Positions 17,268-27,303 are shown, numbered from the stretch's first letter. The stretch is 64,000 bases of DNA from Streptantibioticus parmotrematis (GCF_019890615.1 NZ_JAINVZ010000003.1:372001-436000), one strand, 5' to 3'. Made by a program: numbers and translations. Notes: generated by a model from the sequence alone, not told the origin.

Positions 17268-17285
17268 ATACCGACTGGTCGGCAT
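17268..17285. promoter_or_regulatory. TetR-type palindrome between the SDR and the kinase/ACAD operon
   Basis: ATACCGACTGGTCGGCAT is an 8-2-8 inverted repeat with one mismatch (ATACCGAC/GTCGGCAT). It lies in the 212-bp divergent promoter region. It is 14/18 identical to the site at 23437-23454 upstream of a TetR gene. Confidence 0.6.
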
Positions 17286-17368
17286 GATGGCTTCCGGGAC
17301 TCCGGGGACTTCCCCGACGTCCCGCGAGGACTTCCGCGACGACGCGCCCGACGGTTGAGGAGCCGCCC

Positions 17369-18439
17369 GTGACGACCGACCACCCCGCATCCGCCGACGC
17401 CGCCGACGCCGCCGATACCGACGCGGGCACCGGGCCGCCCGGCCTCGATCTCGGCCGGCTGCGGACGCACCTGGACGCGGAGCGCCCCGGCCTCGCCGCC
17501 GCGCCGCTGACCGGACGACTGATCGAGGGCGGCAAGTCCAATCTGACGTACGCGGTCACCGACGGCGCCTCGCGCTGGGTGGTGCGGCGCCCGCCGCTGG
17601 GCCACGTGCTGGCCACCGCCCACGACATGCGGCGGGAGTTCACCGTCCTGCGCGCGCTGCACCCGACCGCCGTACCGGTGCCGGAGCCGCTGCTGCTGTG
17701 CGAGGACGACGCGGTGCTGGGCGCGCCGTTCTACGTGATGGAGCACGTCGACGGCGTGCCGTACCGCACGGCCGCACAGCTGGCCCGGCTCGGCGAGGAC
17801 CGCACCCGGCGCATCGTCCTCGAACTGGTCGACACGCTGGTGGCGCTGCACTCGGTTGACCCGGAGGCGGCCGGGCTCGGCGACTTCGGACGGCCCGACG
17901 GGTTCCTGGAGCGGCAGGTGCGGCGCTGGGGCAAGCAGCTCGCCGCCTCGCGCAGCCGCGACCTGCCCGGCATCGACGAGCTGCACGAACGGCTCGGCGC
18001 CGCCCTGCCCGCCTCGGGCCCGGCCGCGGTGGTGCACGGCGACTACAAGCTGGACAACGTGCTCGTCGGCGACGGCGACGCGATCACCGCCGTACTGGAC
18101 TGGGAGATGTCCACCCTCGGCGATCCGCTGACCGATCTGGGTCTGCTGCTGATGTACTCCGGGCAGCAGGACCCGGACTCGCCGGTGGCCGCGCTCGGCG
18201 GCGCGCCCGGATACCCCTCCACCGACGAGCTGACCGCGCGCTACGCGCAGGGCTCGGGGCGGGACGTCTCCTCCATCGCCTGGTACACCGCGTTCGCCGA
18301 CTTCAAGCTCGCGGTGATCGCCGAGGGCATCCACTACCGCTACACGCTCGGGCAGACCGTGGGCACGGGCTTCGACCGCATCGGCTCGCTCGTCCCGCGT
18401 CTGATCGAGCAGGGCCTGACGACCCTTCAGGAAGGCTGA
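17369..18439 (+). CDS. Aminoglycoside-phosphotransferase-fold kinase, ACAD10/11 N-domain type
   Basis: A 356-residue APH-family protein. Substrate/ATP signatures are LTGRLIEGGKSNLTYAV (about 47-63), VVHGDYKLDNVL with catalytic D225 and N230, and LDWEMSTLGDPLTDLG with metal D244. This subgroup corresponds to the kinase half of animal ACAD10/11, which phosphorylates hydroxyacyl substrates. The stop is 6 nt before the acyl-CoA dehydrogenase ATG, so the two are co-translated. The GTG start has GAGGAG at good spacing. Antibiotic phosphorylation is unlikely given the partner gene. Confidence 0.9.
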   Translation: MTTDHPASADAADAADTDAGTGPPGLDLGRLRTHLDAERPGLAAAPLTGRLIEGGKSNLTYAVTDGASRWVVRRPPLGHVLATAHDMRREFTVLRALHPTAVPVPEPLLLCEDDAVLGAPFYVMEHVDGVPYRTAAQLARLGEDRTRRIVLELVDTLVALHSVDPEAAGLGDFGRPDGFLERQVRRWGKQLAASRSRDLPGIDELHERLGAALPASGPAAVVHGDYKLDNVLVGDGDAITAVLDWEMSTLGDPLTDLGLLLMYSGQQDPDSPVAALGGAPGYPSTDELTARYAQGSGRDVSSIAWYTAFADFKLAVIAEGIHYRYTLGQTVGTGFDRIGSLVPRLIEQGLTTLQEG

Positions 18440-18445
18440 TTCCGC

Positions 18446-19654
<1,209 letters not shown>

Positions 19655-19670
19655 CCGCGCTCGTTCGGAC

Positions 19671-19717
19671 GCGAGTGGTGCGGGCCCCTCATCATCCGAG
19701 GGGCCCGCACCACTCGC
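19671..19717. terminator. Perfect 20-bp bidirectional terminator
   Basis: Arms 19671-19690 and 19698-19717 pair perfectly around the 7-nt loop ATCATCC. It separates the convergent acyl-CoA dehydrogenase and MFS genes. Confidence 0.85.
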
Positions 19718-19724
19718 CGCTCCC

Positions 19725-21041
19725 CTACGCGGCCGAGGCCGCCGGAGTCGTCGGGCGGGTGCCATCGGCCGTCGGCAGGGCGATGGGATCCGTCGGCAGG
19801 TCGCGGGCCCGGCCCACGGGGGTGAGCAGCAGCGCCAGGCCCGCCAGGGGCAGGATCGCCGCCGCCACCCACATCGTGGCGCGCAGACCGAGGACGGTGG
19901 CGAGCGTGCCGCCGAGTACCGCGCCGAGCGGCATCAGGCCGTAGTTGACGAACGAACTGCCCGCGATCAGGCGGCCGTACAGCTCGGGCGGGCAGCGGTG
20001 CTGGCGGAACGTCGCCCAGATGACGTTGCCCGCGACCACGCCGGTCTCCAGGCAGAAGGCGCCCACCACGAAGAACGCGGTTCCGGCGCCCCGGGCGGTG
20101 AGCGGTATCAGCAGGTCGAAGGCGAGCAGCACGGTGCTCATCAGCGTGAACGCCCGTGCGGTGCCGATGCGTTCACTGATCCGGCGGGCGATCAACGCGC
20201 CGGCCACACCCCCGGTGCCGCCTGCGGCGAAGAGCAGTCCGACGGTGCCGGGCGACAATCCCACGACGCGGACCAGGAAGACCACGTCGATGGAGTTGGA
20301 GGCGGTGAGCACCAGGTTGGCCACCGCGCCGAACAGTGTGCCGGTGCGCAACCAGGGATCGGCCGCCAGCACCCGCAGCCCCTCGGCGATCTCCTTCGCC
20401 ATCCCGCCGCGCGCCCGCCGCGCCACCGCGCGGTCGGCGCGCGGCTCGCGGTGCCGGATGGCGGTGAGGCAGACCAGACTCACCGCGAACGTCGCCGAGT
20501 TGGCCAGCATGCCGCCCACGGCCCCCGCGACCTGGGCGATCAGACCACCCGCGCCGGTCCCCGCGATCTGCGCGGCCGAGGCGCTGCCGTTCAGCTTGGC
20601 GTTGCCCTCGGCCCGGTCCTCGGGCGCCACCAGTCCGGGCAGGTAGGCGGCGTACGCGGTCTGGAAGAAGACCGCGGCCGCCCCGGTCGCCAGCGCCACG
20701 CCCAGCAGCACCGGGTAGTCGAGGCATCCGGTCCACCGCGCCACCGGCACGGCGGCGAACAGCGCCGTCGAGACCGCGGCGGCGGCCAGCATCACGGGTC
20801 TGCGCCGCCAGCGGTCCACCCACACCCCGACCGGCAGCCCGATCAGCAGCCAGGCCAGCCATATCGCCGCGCTGAGCAGGCTGACCCTGAAGGTGGAGGC
20901 GTGCAGGGTGCCGACCGCGATCAGCGGCATCGCCACCGTGGCGACCGCGTCGCCGAACTTCCCCGTCGTCTCGCCGCACCACAGCAGCCTGAAGTCCCGG
21001 CTGCGGCGCAGCAGTCCGCCGCCGGGAGGCCGGGCGCTCAC
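19725..21041 (-). CDS. MFS transporter (enterobactin-exporter/MFS_3-like)
   Basis: A 438-residue protein with about 12 membrane helices; GETTGKFGDAVATVAMPLIAV and GVWVDRWRRRPVML (helix 2-3 loop motif A) are typical of multidrug or siderophore exporters. The GTG at 21041 overlaps the stop of the ArsR-type regulator (GTGA, 21038-21041), so it is coupled to it. A start 12 codons earlier is possible but would place extra residues inside the regulator gene. The substrate is unknown; a drug or toxic metabolite is likely because its local regulator has a strong operator. Confidence 0.9.
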   Translation of the reverse strand: MSARPPGGGLLRRSRDFRLLWCGETTGKFGDAVATVAMPLIAVGTLHASTFRVSLLSAAIWLAWLLIGLPVGVWVDRWRRRPVMLAAAAVSTALFAAVPVARWTGCLDYPVLLGVALATGAAAVFFQTAYAAYLPGLVAPEDRAEGNAKLNGSASAAQIAGTGAGGLIAQVAGAVGGMLANSATFAVSLVCLTAIRHREPRADRAVARRARGGMAKEIAEGLRVLAADPWLRTGTLFGAVANLVLTASNSIDVVFLVRVVGLSPGTVGLLFAAGGTGGVAGALIARRISERIGTARAFTLMSTVLLAFDLLIPLTARGAGTAFFVVGAFCLETGVVAGNVIWATFRQHRCPPELYGRLIAGSSFVNYGLMPLGAVLGGTLATVLGLRATMWVAAAILPLAGLALLLTPVGRARDLPTDPIALPTADGTRPTTPAASAA

Positions 21042-21658
21042 TCGGCGGTCCGTTCCGCGCGCGGGAACGCCTGCCACTGCGCGACGACCGGCAGCGCCCC
21101 GGGCTCGGGCTCGGCGTCCGGCTCGGGCAGGTGCCGCTCGACCAGCTCGACCAACTCGGCGTTCATCGACGCGAGTTGGTCAGGCGTCATGCGCAGGTCG
21201 GTGTAGCGGTTGATCAGGCTGGCGTTGCGCCACTCCTCGTTCCAGTCCTCGGCCACGAAGGCGACGACCTGGTTGTACATGCTCTGGACGATCTCGTGGA
21301 CGTAGAGGGACAGCTGCCCCTTGGTCTCCGCGTCGCCGTCCGCGAAGTCCGTGGCACGCAGCATGGTCGCCTCGTCCACCGCCTTCCACCACCGCTCGCG
21401 CTTGGTGCCGCGGTCGGTGTCCTCCTCGATGAAGCGGTGTTCCGCGAGGTGGCGCAGGTGCCAGCTGACGGTGCCGGTGTTCTCGCCGAGGCGCTTGGCG
21501 AGTCCGGTGGCGGTGGCGGGCCCGTCCAGGCCCAGCAGTTCGAGGATGCGCAGCCGCAACGGGTGCGCCAGCGCCCGCAGGCTGCGGGCGTCGAGGCGGC
21601 GGGTGGGCTTCCTGGCGGAGGGCGCGGGCTTTCCGGCGCCCGAGGGGGTTTCCGGCAT
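21038..21658 (-). CDS. ArsR-type winged-helix transcriptional regulator
   Basis: A 206-residue protein. The ArsR/HTH_20 domain (about 22-100: RALAHPLRLRILELL, TATGLAKRLGENTGTVSWHLRHL, FIEEDTDRG) is followed by a helical C-terminal extension common in streptomycete regulators of MFS pumps. It lacks the metal-binding Cys motif of ArsR/SmtB, so a small organic ligand is likely. It is the first gene of a two-gene operon and presumably autoregulates through the doubled palindrome just upstream. Confidence 0.9.
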   Translation of the reverse strand: MPETPSGAGKPAPSARKPTRRLDARSLRALAHPLRLRILELLGLDGPATATGLAKRLGENTGTVSWHLRHLAEHRFIEEDTDRGTKRERWWKAVDEATMLRATDFADGDAETKGQLSLYVHEIVQSMYNQVVAFVAEDWNEEWRNASLINRYTDLRMTPDQLASMNAELVELVERHLPEPDAEPEPGALPVVAQWQAFPRAERTAE

Positions 21659-21672
21659 GGCGCCATCGTAGG

Positions 21673-21720
21673 TTGCAGAGACTCCTCTGCATAGAGTCGT
21701 TTGCAGAGGAGTCTCTGCAA
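21673..21720. promoter_or_regulatory. Doubled palindromic operator of the ArsR/MFS operon
   Basis: A 19-bp sequence at 21673-21691 is repeated exactly in inverted orientation at 21702-21720 with 10 bp between. Each half is itself a dyad, TGCAGAG-N4-CTCTGCA, so there are two complete operators. It begins 15 bp upstream of the regulator start. Confidence 0.8.
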
Positions 21721-21730
21721 TTCGGTACGA

Positions 21731-21760
21731 CGAAGGGGCCGCCCGAGAGCGGCCCCTTCG
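21731..21760. terminator. Perfect 12-bp terminator hairpin
   Basis: Arms 21731-21742 and 21749-21760 pair perfectly around CCGAGA. It lies between the ArsR promoter and the 3' end (21781) of the quinone oxidoreductase gene. On the minus strand it follows the latter's stop by 20 bp. Confidence 0.8.
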
Positions 21761-21780
21761 TCGGCTGTCGGCGGTCGGTG

Positions 21781-22764
21781 TCAGTCGTTAACGACGACCA
21801 CCCGCCCGGTCGTCGTGCCGTCCGCGACGCGCTGCACGGCGTCGGCCGCGCCCGTCAGCGGGACGCGCTCGCTGACCAGCGGGCGGACCGCGCCCTCGGC
21901 CGCGAGGCGGGTCAGCTCCTCGTGGCAGTGGCGGATCGCGGCCGGGTCGTGGGTGTTGTACAGGCCCCAGTGCAGGCCCAGGATCGCGTAGTTCTTCACC
22001 AGCGCGTGGTTGAGCCCGGGCGCCGGGATCGTGCCGCTGGTGAAGCCGACCACCACGATGCGGCCTTCGAACGCGACGCACTTGGTGGAGCGGGTGTAGG
22101 CCTCGCCGCCGACCGGGTCGTAGACCACGTCGGCGCCGCGTCCGCCGGTGACCTCCTTGACCACCGCCACGAAGTCCTCGGAGCGCCGGTCGACCACCAC
22201 GTCGCAGCCCAGCTTCCGTGCGGCGTCCGCCTTCTCGGGGCCGCCCGCGACCCCGATGACCGTGGCGCCCGCCGCCTTGCCCAGCTGCACGGCGGCGCTG
22301 CCCACCCCACCGGCGGCGGCGTGCACCAGCAGCGTCTCGCCCGCCTTCAGCGCGGCCCTGCGGTGCAGCCCGAACCACCCGGTCTGGTAGCCGATGTGCA
22401 GGGCGGCCGCCTCGGCGTCGTCGAGCGCGTCGGGCGCGGGCAGCACGGTGGCGGCGTCCACCACCGCGTACTCGGCGAAGGCGCCGCCGGGCAGTGCGGC
22501 CGGGGAGATGACGCGGTCGCCCTCGCGGAACCCGGTGGACGGCTCGGCGGCGAGCACCTCGCCGCACAGCTCCACGCCGGGGGTGAACGGCATGGGCGGC
22601 CTGACCTGGTACTGGCCCCGGCACAGCAGCGCGTCGGGGAAGTTGACGTTCGCCGCGCGCACCTTCACCAGCACCTGGCCGGGGCCGGCCGTGGGCCGTT
22701 CCACCTCGTCCAGGCGCATCGCCTCACGCGGTTCGCCGTTGCTGTGGACTCGCCATGCCTTCAC
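21781..22764 (-). CDS. Quinone-oxidoreductase-like MDR enzyme (NADPH-dependent)
   Basis: A 327-residue medium-chain reductase without catalytic zinc ligands. The catalytic N-domain has VNFPDALLCRGQYQVRPPMPFTPG and GDRVI; the Rossmann motif is HAAAGGVGSAAVQLGKAAGA. It probably reduces quinones or enoyl substrates with NADPH. It begins 18 bp after the TetR gene on the same strand, hence is probably co-transcribed with it and with lipid catabolism. Start ATG at 22764. Confidence 0.9.
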   Translation of the reverse strand: MKAWRVHSNGEPREAMRLDEVERPTAGPGQVLVKVRAANVNFPDALLCRGQYQVRPPMPFTPGVELCGEVLAAEPSTGFREGDRVISPAALPGGAFAEYAVVDAATVLPAPDALDDAEAAALHIGYQTGWFGLHRRAALKAGETLLVHAAAGGVGSAAVQLGKAAGATVIGVAGGPEKADAARKLGCDVVVDRRSEDFVAVVKEVTGGRGADVVYDPVGGEAYTRSTKCVAFEGRIVVVGFTSGTIPAPGLNHALVKNYAILGLHWGLYNTHDPAAIRHCHEELTRLAAEGAVRPLVSERVPLTGAADAVQRVADGTTTGRVVVVND

Positions 22765-22782
22765 TGCCGGTTCTCCGTAACG

Positions 22783-23382
22783 TCAGGGCCGCCGTACCGA
22801 GTACAGCAGCATGTCCGCGAAGTCCGAGGCGACCTGCTCGGCGTCGAGCGGGCCGTCCTCGCGGTACCAGGTGCCGAGGTGGTGCACCGAGCCGAAGAAG
22901 TAGTCCACGACGAGGTCGGGCCGCAGCTCGGCGCGGAAGACGCTCTCGCGCTGCCCTTCCTCCACCAGGGCGCGGAACCGTTCGTGGTAGCGGCGCCGGT
23001 CCGCCCGTACGGCCTTCTGCTTCTCGGGGCTGAGCTGGTGCATCGAGCGGAAGAAGATCTTGGTGTCGTCCAGGTTCTCGATGCTGGTGACCACGACGTC
23101 CGCCGCGGCGGCGCGCAGCCGTTGCGCCACGCTCCCGCCGCCCGCCGCGATCTGCTCCAGGCGCTCGGTCTGGAGCCGCAGCACCCGGGCGTAGACCTCG
23201 TGCAGCAGGTCGTCCTTGCTGCCGAAGTAGTGGTAGAGCGCGCCCTTGGTCACGCCCGCGGCCTCGACGATCTCCTGGACGGAGGTGCGGTCGAAACCGC
23301 GCTCGGCGAAGAGCCGGGTGGCCTCGGCGAGCAGCCGCCGCGGTACCGCCGCGGTCGCCTTCGTTCCCGCGCCGTCTGCCAT
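22783..23382 (-). CDS. TetR-family regulator (fatty-acid-type)
   Basis: A 199-residue TetR protein. The HTH spans about 15-62 (RLFAERGFDRTSVQEIVEAAGVTKGALYHYFGSKDDLL) and the C-terminal domain resembles FadR/PsrA-type acyl-CoA-responsive regulators. Its 72-bp upstream gap holds a site resembling the operator of the kinase/ACAD divergon. I infer it controls the ligase, SDR, MDR and possibly ACAD units around it. Ligand unknown; acyl-CoA likely. Confidence 0.9.
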   Translation of the reverse strand: MADGAGTKATAAVPRRLLAEATRLFAERGFDRTSVQEIVEAAGVTKGALYHYFGSKDDLLHEVYARVLRLQTERLEQIAAGGGSVAQRLRAAAADVVVTSIENLDDTKIFFRSMHQLSPEKQKAVRADRRRYHERFRALVEEGQRESVFRAELRPDLVVDYFFGSVHHLGTWYREDGPLDAEQVASDFADMLLYSVRRP

Positions 23383-23436
23383 GGTCCGGTCCCCTCTCGC
23401 CCGGCGGTCCGCGTGGTCCCGGACCGCCGGGCCAGC

Positions 23437-23454
23437 ATACCGACCGGTACGGAT
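23437..23454. promoter_or_regulatory. Putative TetR autoregulatory site
   Basis: ATACCGACCGGTACGGAT lies between the ligase stop (23455) and the TetR start (23382). It contains the perfect dyad TACCG-AC-CGGTA and is 14/18 identical to the site at 17268-17285. Confidence 0.55.
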
Positions 23455-25200
23455 CTATGCCTCCCGCTGCGTCGGCTGCTGACGGGGCGCTCCCTGCGCC
23501 CCGCCGCTCCCCGCGTCGTCGCGCAGTTGCCGGCGCAGGATCTTGCCGGTGGCCGTCTTCGGCAGGTCCGGCAGGAGGGCGACCTCGCGCGGGTACTTGT
23601 AGGCGGCGAGCCGCTCCTTGCAGTACGCGGTGATCTCGGCGGGGTCGGCCGTCGCGCCCGGCTTGAGGCTCACGTACGCCTTCACCGTCTCGCCCCGGTA
23701 CGCGTCGGGCACGCCGACCACCGCGGCCTCGCGCACCGCGGGGTGGGTGTAGAGGACGTCCTCGACCTCGCGCGGCCAGACCTTGAAGCCGGAGGCGTTG
23801 ATCATGTCCTTCTTGCGGTCGACGACGTAGAGCCAGCCGTCGGTGTCCATGAACCCGATGTCCCCGGTGCGCAGTTCACCGTCCGGCATCGCGGCGGCCG
23901 ACTCCTCGGGGCGCTCCCAGTAGCCGGGCACGACCATCGGCCCGCGCACCGCGATCTCGCCGCGTTCACCGAACGGCACGTCGTGACCCGCGTCGTCCAC
24001 GATGCGCACGTCGGTGTCGGGCCCCGGCACGCCGACGGCCAGCGTGCCCGACTCCGGGTCGAGCGGCGCCTCCAGGCCGGGCGGTACGGAGGCGCACGGC
24101 GCGGTGCACTCGGTGAGCCCGTAGCCGTTGCGGATGTAGTGGCCGAAGCGGCGGCGGAACTCCGCCACGATCGCCGGGGGCAGCGGCGCCCCGCCGGAGC
24201 TGAGCACCTGGAAGCAGGCGAAGTCCTCGGCGGTGGCGTCGGCGCGCGCCATCAGCGCCATGTAGGCGGTGGACGGGCCGACCATGTAGGCGGGCCGGTG
24301 TTCGCGCAGGGCGTCGAGCACCACGCCGGGCTCGAAGCGGTACGCGAGCGCCACGGCGTCGCCTGAGGTCAGGGCGGCGGACAGCTGGCAGACCATGCCG
24401 GTGATGTGGAACAGCGGCGCGAGGGCGAAGATCACGGCGCCGTCCATCAGCCCGAGCACGTACCCCTGGCGGTGGGCGTTGTACGCGATGTTGCCGTGTG
24501 TGTTGAGCGCGCCCTTGGGGGTGCCCGAGGTGCCGGAGGTGTAGCTGATCAACGCGGTGTCGCCGGGCCCGAAGCGGGGATCGGCGGGCGGTTCGGTCTT
24601 CGTGGCGCGCGCGACGGTCAGCAGGTCGTCGGCGTCGTCGGCCGGGTGGCGTTCGTGGCCCGCGAAGACGCGCTGGTCGTCGCGGGTCTGGAGGTCGAGC
24701 GCGCTGGTGACCAGCGGCACGCGCACGGACGAGCCCTGGGTGGCGGCGCGGATGTGGGAGTGCCAGTCGCGTTCGTGGCAGACGAGGGCGACGACCCCCG
24801 CGTCCCGCAGGACGTGGGATATCTCGCGCTCCTTGTACATGGGATTGACGGGCACCACGACGCCGCCCGCCTTCCACGCGCCCAGCAGCGCGACGACGAA
24901 CTGCGGGGTGTTCTGGAGCACGATCGCCAGGCGGTCGCCGCGCCGGAATCCGCGTTCCGCCAGGTACGCCGCCAACCCGTCGCTCAGCTCGTCCAGTTGA
25001 CGGTACGTCAGACGGGCGTCGAAGTAGGCGATCGCGAGGCGATCGGGCACGCGTGCGACGGAGACGCGGAAGGCGTCGAGTACGGACGGCGGGGGCTCGG
25101 GCAGCGCGAGGAGTCCGGGCGCGAAGTGCTGCCGCCAGGGGCGGTCCGCGTAGGTGAGGCCGTCCGGTGCCGGGCCCGTCGCGGCGGTGGCGTCCGTCAT
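23455..25200 (-). CDS. Acyl-CoA ligase (AMP-forming, long-chain type)
   Basis: A 581-residue ANL enzyme. Core motifs are present: A3 LISYTSGTSGTPKG, A5 NGYGLTECTAP, A7 ELRTGDIGFMDTDG, A8 linker DRKKDMINASGFKVWPREVED and the catalytic C-terminal lysine in PKTATGKILRRQLR. It activates a carboxylic acid, most likely a medium or long fatty acid, to its CoA thioester. The ATG at 25200 overlaps the stop of the SDR gene (ATGA, 25197-25200), so it is second in that operon; the TetR gene follows 72 bp later. Confidence 0.93.
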   Translation of the reverse strand: MTDATAATGPAPDGLTYADRPWRQHFAPGLLALPEPPPSVLDAFRVSVARVPDRLAIAYFDARLTYRQLDELSDGLAAYLAERGFRRGDRLAIVLQNTPQFVVALLGAWKAGGVVVPVNPMYKEREISHVLRDAGVVALVCHERDWHSHIRAATQGSSVRVPLVTSALDLQTRDDQRVFAGHERHPADDADDLLTVARATKTEPPADPRFGPGDTALISYTSGTSGTPKGALNTHGNIAYNAHRQGYVLGLMDGAVIFALAPLFHITGMVCQLSAALTSGDAVALAYRFEPGVVLDALREHRPAYMVGPSTAYMALMARADATAEDFACFQVLSSGGAPLPPAIVAEFRRRFGHYIRNGYGLTECTAPCASVPPGLEAPLDPESGTLAVGVPGPDTDVRIVDDAGHDVPFGERGEIAVRGPMVVPGYWERPEESAAAMPDGELRTGDIGFMDTDGWLYVVDRKKDMINASGFKVWPREVEDVLYTHPAVREAAVVGVPDAYRGETVKAYVSLKPGATADPAEITAYCKERLAAYKYPREVALLPDLPKTATGKILRRQLRDDAGSGGAQGAPRQQPTQREA

Positions 25201-25976
25201 GCCTGCCCCTCCAGCTTCCGCTGCACCTTGTTCATGCCGCCCAGCCAGCGGTCCGGTTCGGCCGCGCGGACCGCGTAGTAGTCGCCGACCTCGGGGTGCG
25301 GCAGGATCAGGAAGCGGTCCTCGGCGATCCCCGCGAGCAGCGCGTCGGCGACCTGTTCGGGCTCGATGGCGGTGGGCCGCAGCACGAGGTCGCCCGCCTC
25401 GCCGGTGACCGCGAGCATGTCGGTGCGCACGCCCTGCGGGCAGATCGCGTGCACGTGGACGCCGCGGTGCCGGTAGGTGAGCGACAGCCACTCGGCGAAG
25501 GCGTGGGCGCCGTGCTTGGTGACCGAGTAGGGCGCGGCGCCGACCATGGTCAGCAGCCCGGCCGCCGAGACGGTCGCCACGAAGCGTCCCTCGCCGCGTT
25601 CCAGCCACTCCGGCAGCAGGATCCTGGCGGCGCGCACGTGGGCCATCACGTTGACGTCCCAGGCCAGCGCCCAGTCCTCCTCGGGCGCGTCGGGGCCGCC
25701 GCCGGTGGGCACTCCGGCGTTGGCGCAGTAGATCTCGATGCCGCCGCCGAGTGCCGCGGTGGCCTGCTTGATCAGGTCGGCGACGCCCTGCTCGCCCGCC
25801 GCGTCGCCGGGGACCGCGACCCCGCCGATCTCCTCGGCGACCGCGCCCGCGGCGTCCGCGTCCAGGTCGTTGACGGCGACCCGGGCGCCCTCGGCCGCGA
25901 ACCGTCTGGCGAGCGCGGCACCGATGCCGCGGCCCGCGCCGCTGACGAAGACCCGTGTTCCCTGGTGCGCGGCCAC
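25197..25976 (-). CDS. SDR-family dehydrogenase coupled to acyl-CoA ligase
   Basis: A 259-residue SDR: cofactor loop SGAGRGIG, CANAG in place of NNAG, catalytic YSVTK, then PEVGDYYAVRA near the C-terminus. Close actinobacterial relatives act on hydroxyacyl-CoA or alcohol substrates. A GTG at 25976 with GAAGGGA upstream defines the start; longer frames run through the operator-like site. Coupled by ATGA overlap to the downstream ligase. Confidence 0.88.
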   Translation of the reverse strand: MAAHQGTRVFVSGAGRGIGAALARRFAAEGARVAVNDLDADAAGAVAEEIGGVAVPGDAAGEQGVADLIKQATAALGGGIEIYCANAGVPTGGGPDAPEEDWALAWDVNVMAHVRAARILLPEWLERGEGRFVATVSAAGLLTMVGAAPYSVTKHGAHAFAEWLSLTYRHRGVHVHAICPQGVRTDMLAVTGEAGDLVLRPTAIEPEQVADALLAGIAEDRFLILPHPEVGDYYAVRAAEPDRWLGGMNKVQRKLEGQA

Positions 25977-26020
25977 GTCTGCCGTCCCTTCGGTTGGTCG
26001 GACCACCCCGTCCGCCGGAC

Positions 26021-26038
26021 ATACTAAGCGGTCGGTCG
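26021..26038. promoter_or_regulatory. Third ATAC-N5-GGT site, SDR/ligase promoter
   Basis: ATACTAAGCGGTCGGTCG, 45 bp upstream of the SDR start, keeps the ATAC-N5-GGTCGG skeleton of the site at 17268 (11/18 identical). Dyad symmetry is weak, so confidence is moderate. Confidence 0.4.
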
Positions 26039-26118
26039 GCGCACTCGGAAGGGCCGGGACCGGGCGGAATGCGCCGCGCCCCCTGGCCGGGACCGCCCGC
26101 TGCCGCGATGATGCGCTC

Positions 26119-27303
26119 ATGGCGGGCATCGGGGTGGAGCCGTACTGGGAACTGGCCGTGGACGCCTCGGGCGCGCTCGATCCGGTGCGCCGGGACGCCC
26201 TCGCCAGAGGGGTGCGCGAGCGCAGGCTCACCGACCTGGTCGTCTTCGCGCACGGCTGGAACAACGACCACACGACGACCACACGACTGCTGCGCCGCTT
26301 CTTCACGCCGTTCCCGGCGCTGCTGGTGCGGGACGGCACCACGGCGCGGGTCGGGTACGCCGGGGTGTTCTGGCCCTCGCTGCGGTTCGCCGAGGAGCCC
26401 GCGGTGGACCACAAGCCGAACGCCTTCGCCGACCAGGCCGCCAACATGGCGCTGGAGCGCGGCGTGGCGGCCGAGACGCTGGACGGCCTGGTGGCCCTGT
26501 TCCCCGAACACGCCGAGGCGTTGCGGCGGATGAACGCGTTGCTGCGCGAACGGCCGCTGTCGCAGGCGCGGTTGGCGGAGTTCCTCGGACTGGTCCGCAA
26601 GCTGTCCGGCGAGCCGCCACTGGCGATGCTCAACGACCTGCCCGCCCGGGTCTACGAGGAGTTCGCGGGCGCGCTGGAGCGCACCGGGGCGCGGCTGCCG
26701 GGTGATCCGTTCGCGCGGCTGTGGAGCGGCGCGCGCGAGGTGCTGCGGCAGGCGGCGTACGGGCTGATGCTGCGACGCGGCGCCCGCGCGGGCGAGGTGG
26801 GGCTCGGGCCCGCGTTGGGACGGCTGGCCAGGGACGCCGCGGGCACCCGGGTCCACCTGCTGGGCCACGGGTTCGGCGCGGCGCTGGCGGCGTCGGCGGC
26901 GCGCTCGGCCCTGCGCCCCGCAGCGTCGCTGACGCTCCTTCAGGCGCCGCTGGTGGAGGTGGAGTTGCGCGGAGTGGAGCGGCGGGTCGCCGGGCCGGTG
27001 GTGGCCTGCCACTCGCGCCACGACGACTGGCTCGGCGTGCTGTACCCGATCGCGACGCGGGTGACGGGGACGCCGGAGGGTCCGCGGGCGGTGGGGTACG
27101 CGGGGCTGGCGGAGGAGGCCGTGCGGCTGCCGCTGGCCGCGACCGCGCCGAGCGTGACGCGGCGGTTCCCGGACAGCGGCCGGGTGAGCGTGGACGCCTC
27201 GTCGGTGGTGCGCAACGGCTGCCCGCCGGTCGGCGCCCACCTCGACGTCTGCCACGCCGATCTGGCCCGGGTGGTGCTGCGGGCGGCCCGGATCATGCGA
27301 TAG
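26119..27303 (+). CDS. Alpha/beta-hydrolase-fold protein with Gly in place of the nucleophilic Ser
   Basis: A 394-residue cytoplasmic protein. LTDLVVFAHGWNNDHTTTTRLLRRFF (about 36-61) is the oxyanion-hole strand of an alpha/beta-hydrolase. The expected nucleophile elbow reads LLGHGFGAALAASAA, so GxSxG has become GHGFG. A candidate acid and histidine near the C-terminus (HLDVCHADL) remain. It is either a pseudo-enzyme, a binding protein or uses another nucleophile. The ATG at 26119 starts the family-like sequence. It is a single-gene unit ending in a perfect terminator. Confidence 0.8.
   Translation: MAGIGVEPYWELAVDASGALDPVRRDALARGVRERRLTDLVVFAHGWNNDHTTTTRLLRRFFTPFPALLVRDGTTARVGYAGVFWPSLRFAEEPAVDHKPNAFADQAANMALERGVAAETLDGLVALFPEHAEALRRMNALLRERPLSQARLAEFLGLVRKLSGEPPLAMLNDLPARVYEEFAGALERTGARLPGDPFARLWSGAREVLRQAAYGLMLRRGARAGEVGLGPALGRLARDAAGTRVHLLGHGFGAALAASAARSALRPAASLTLLQAPLVEVELRGVERRVAGPVVACHSRHDDWLGVLYPIATRVTGTPEGPRAVGYAGLAEEAVRLPLAATAPSVTRRFPDSGRVSVDASSVVRNGCPPVGAHLDVCHADLARVVLRAARIMR

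Noticed and set aside
17369-18439. Aminoglycoside resistance kinase
   Set aside because: The APH fold is present, but coupling to an acyl-CoA dehydrogenase and the ACAD10/11-type sequence argue for a metabolic substrate.
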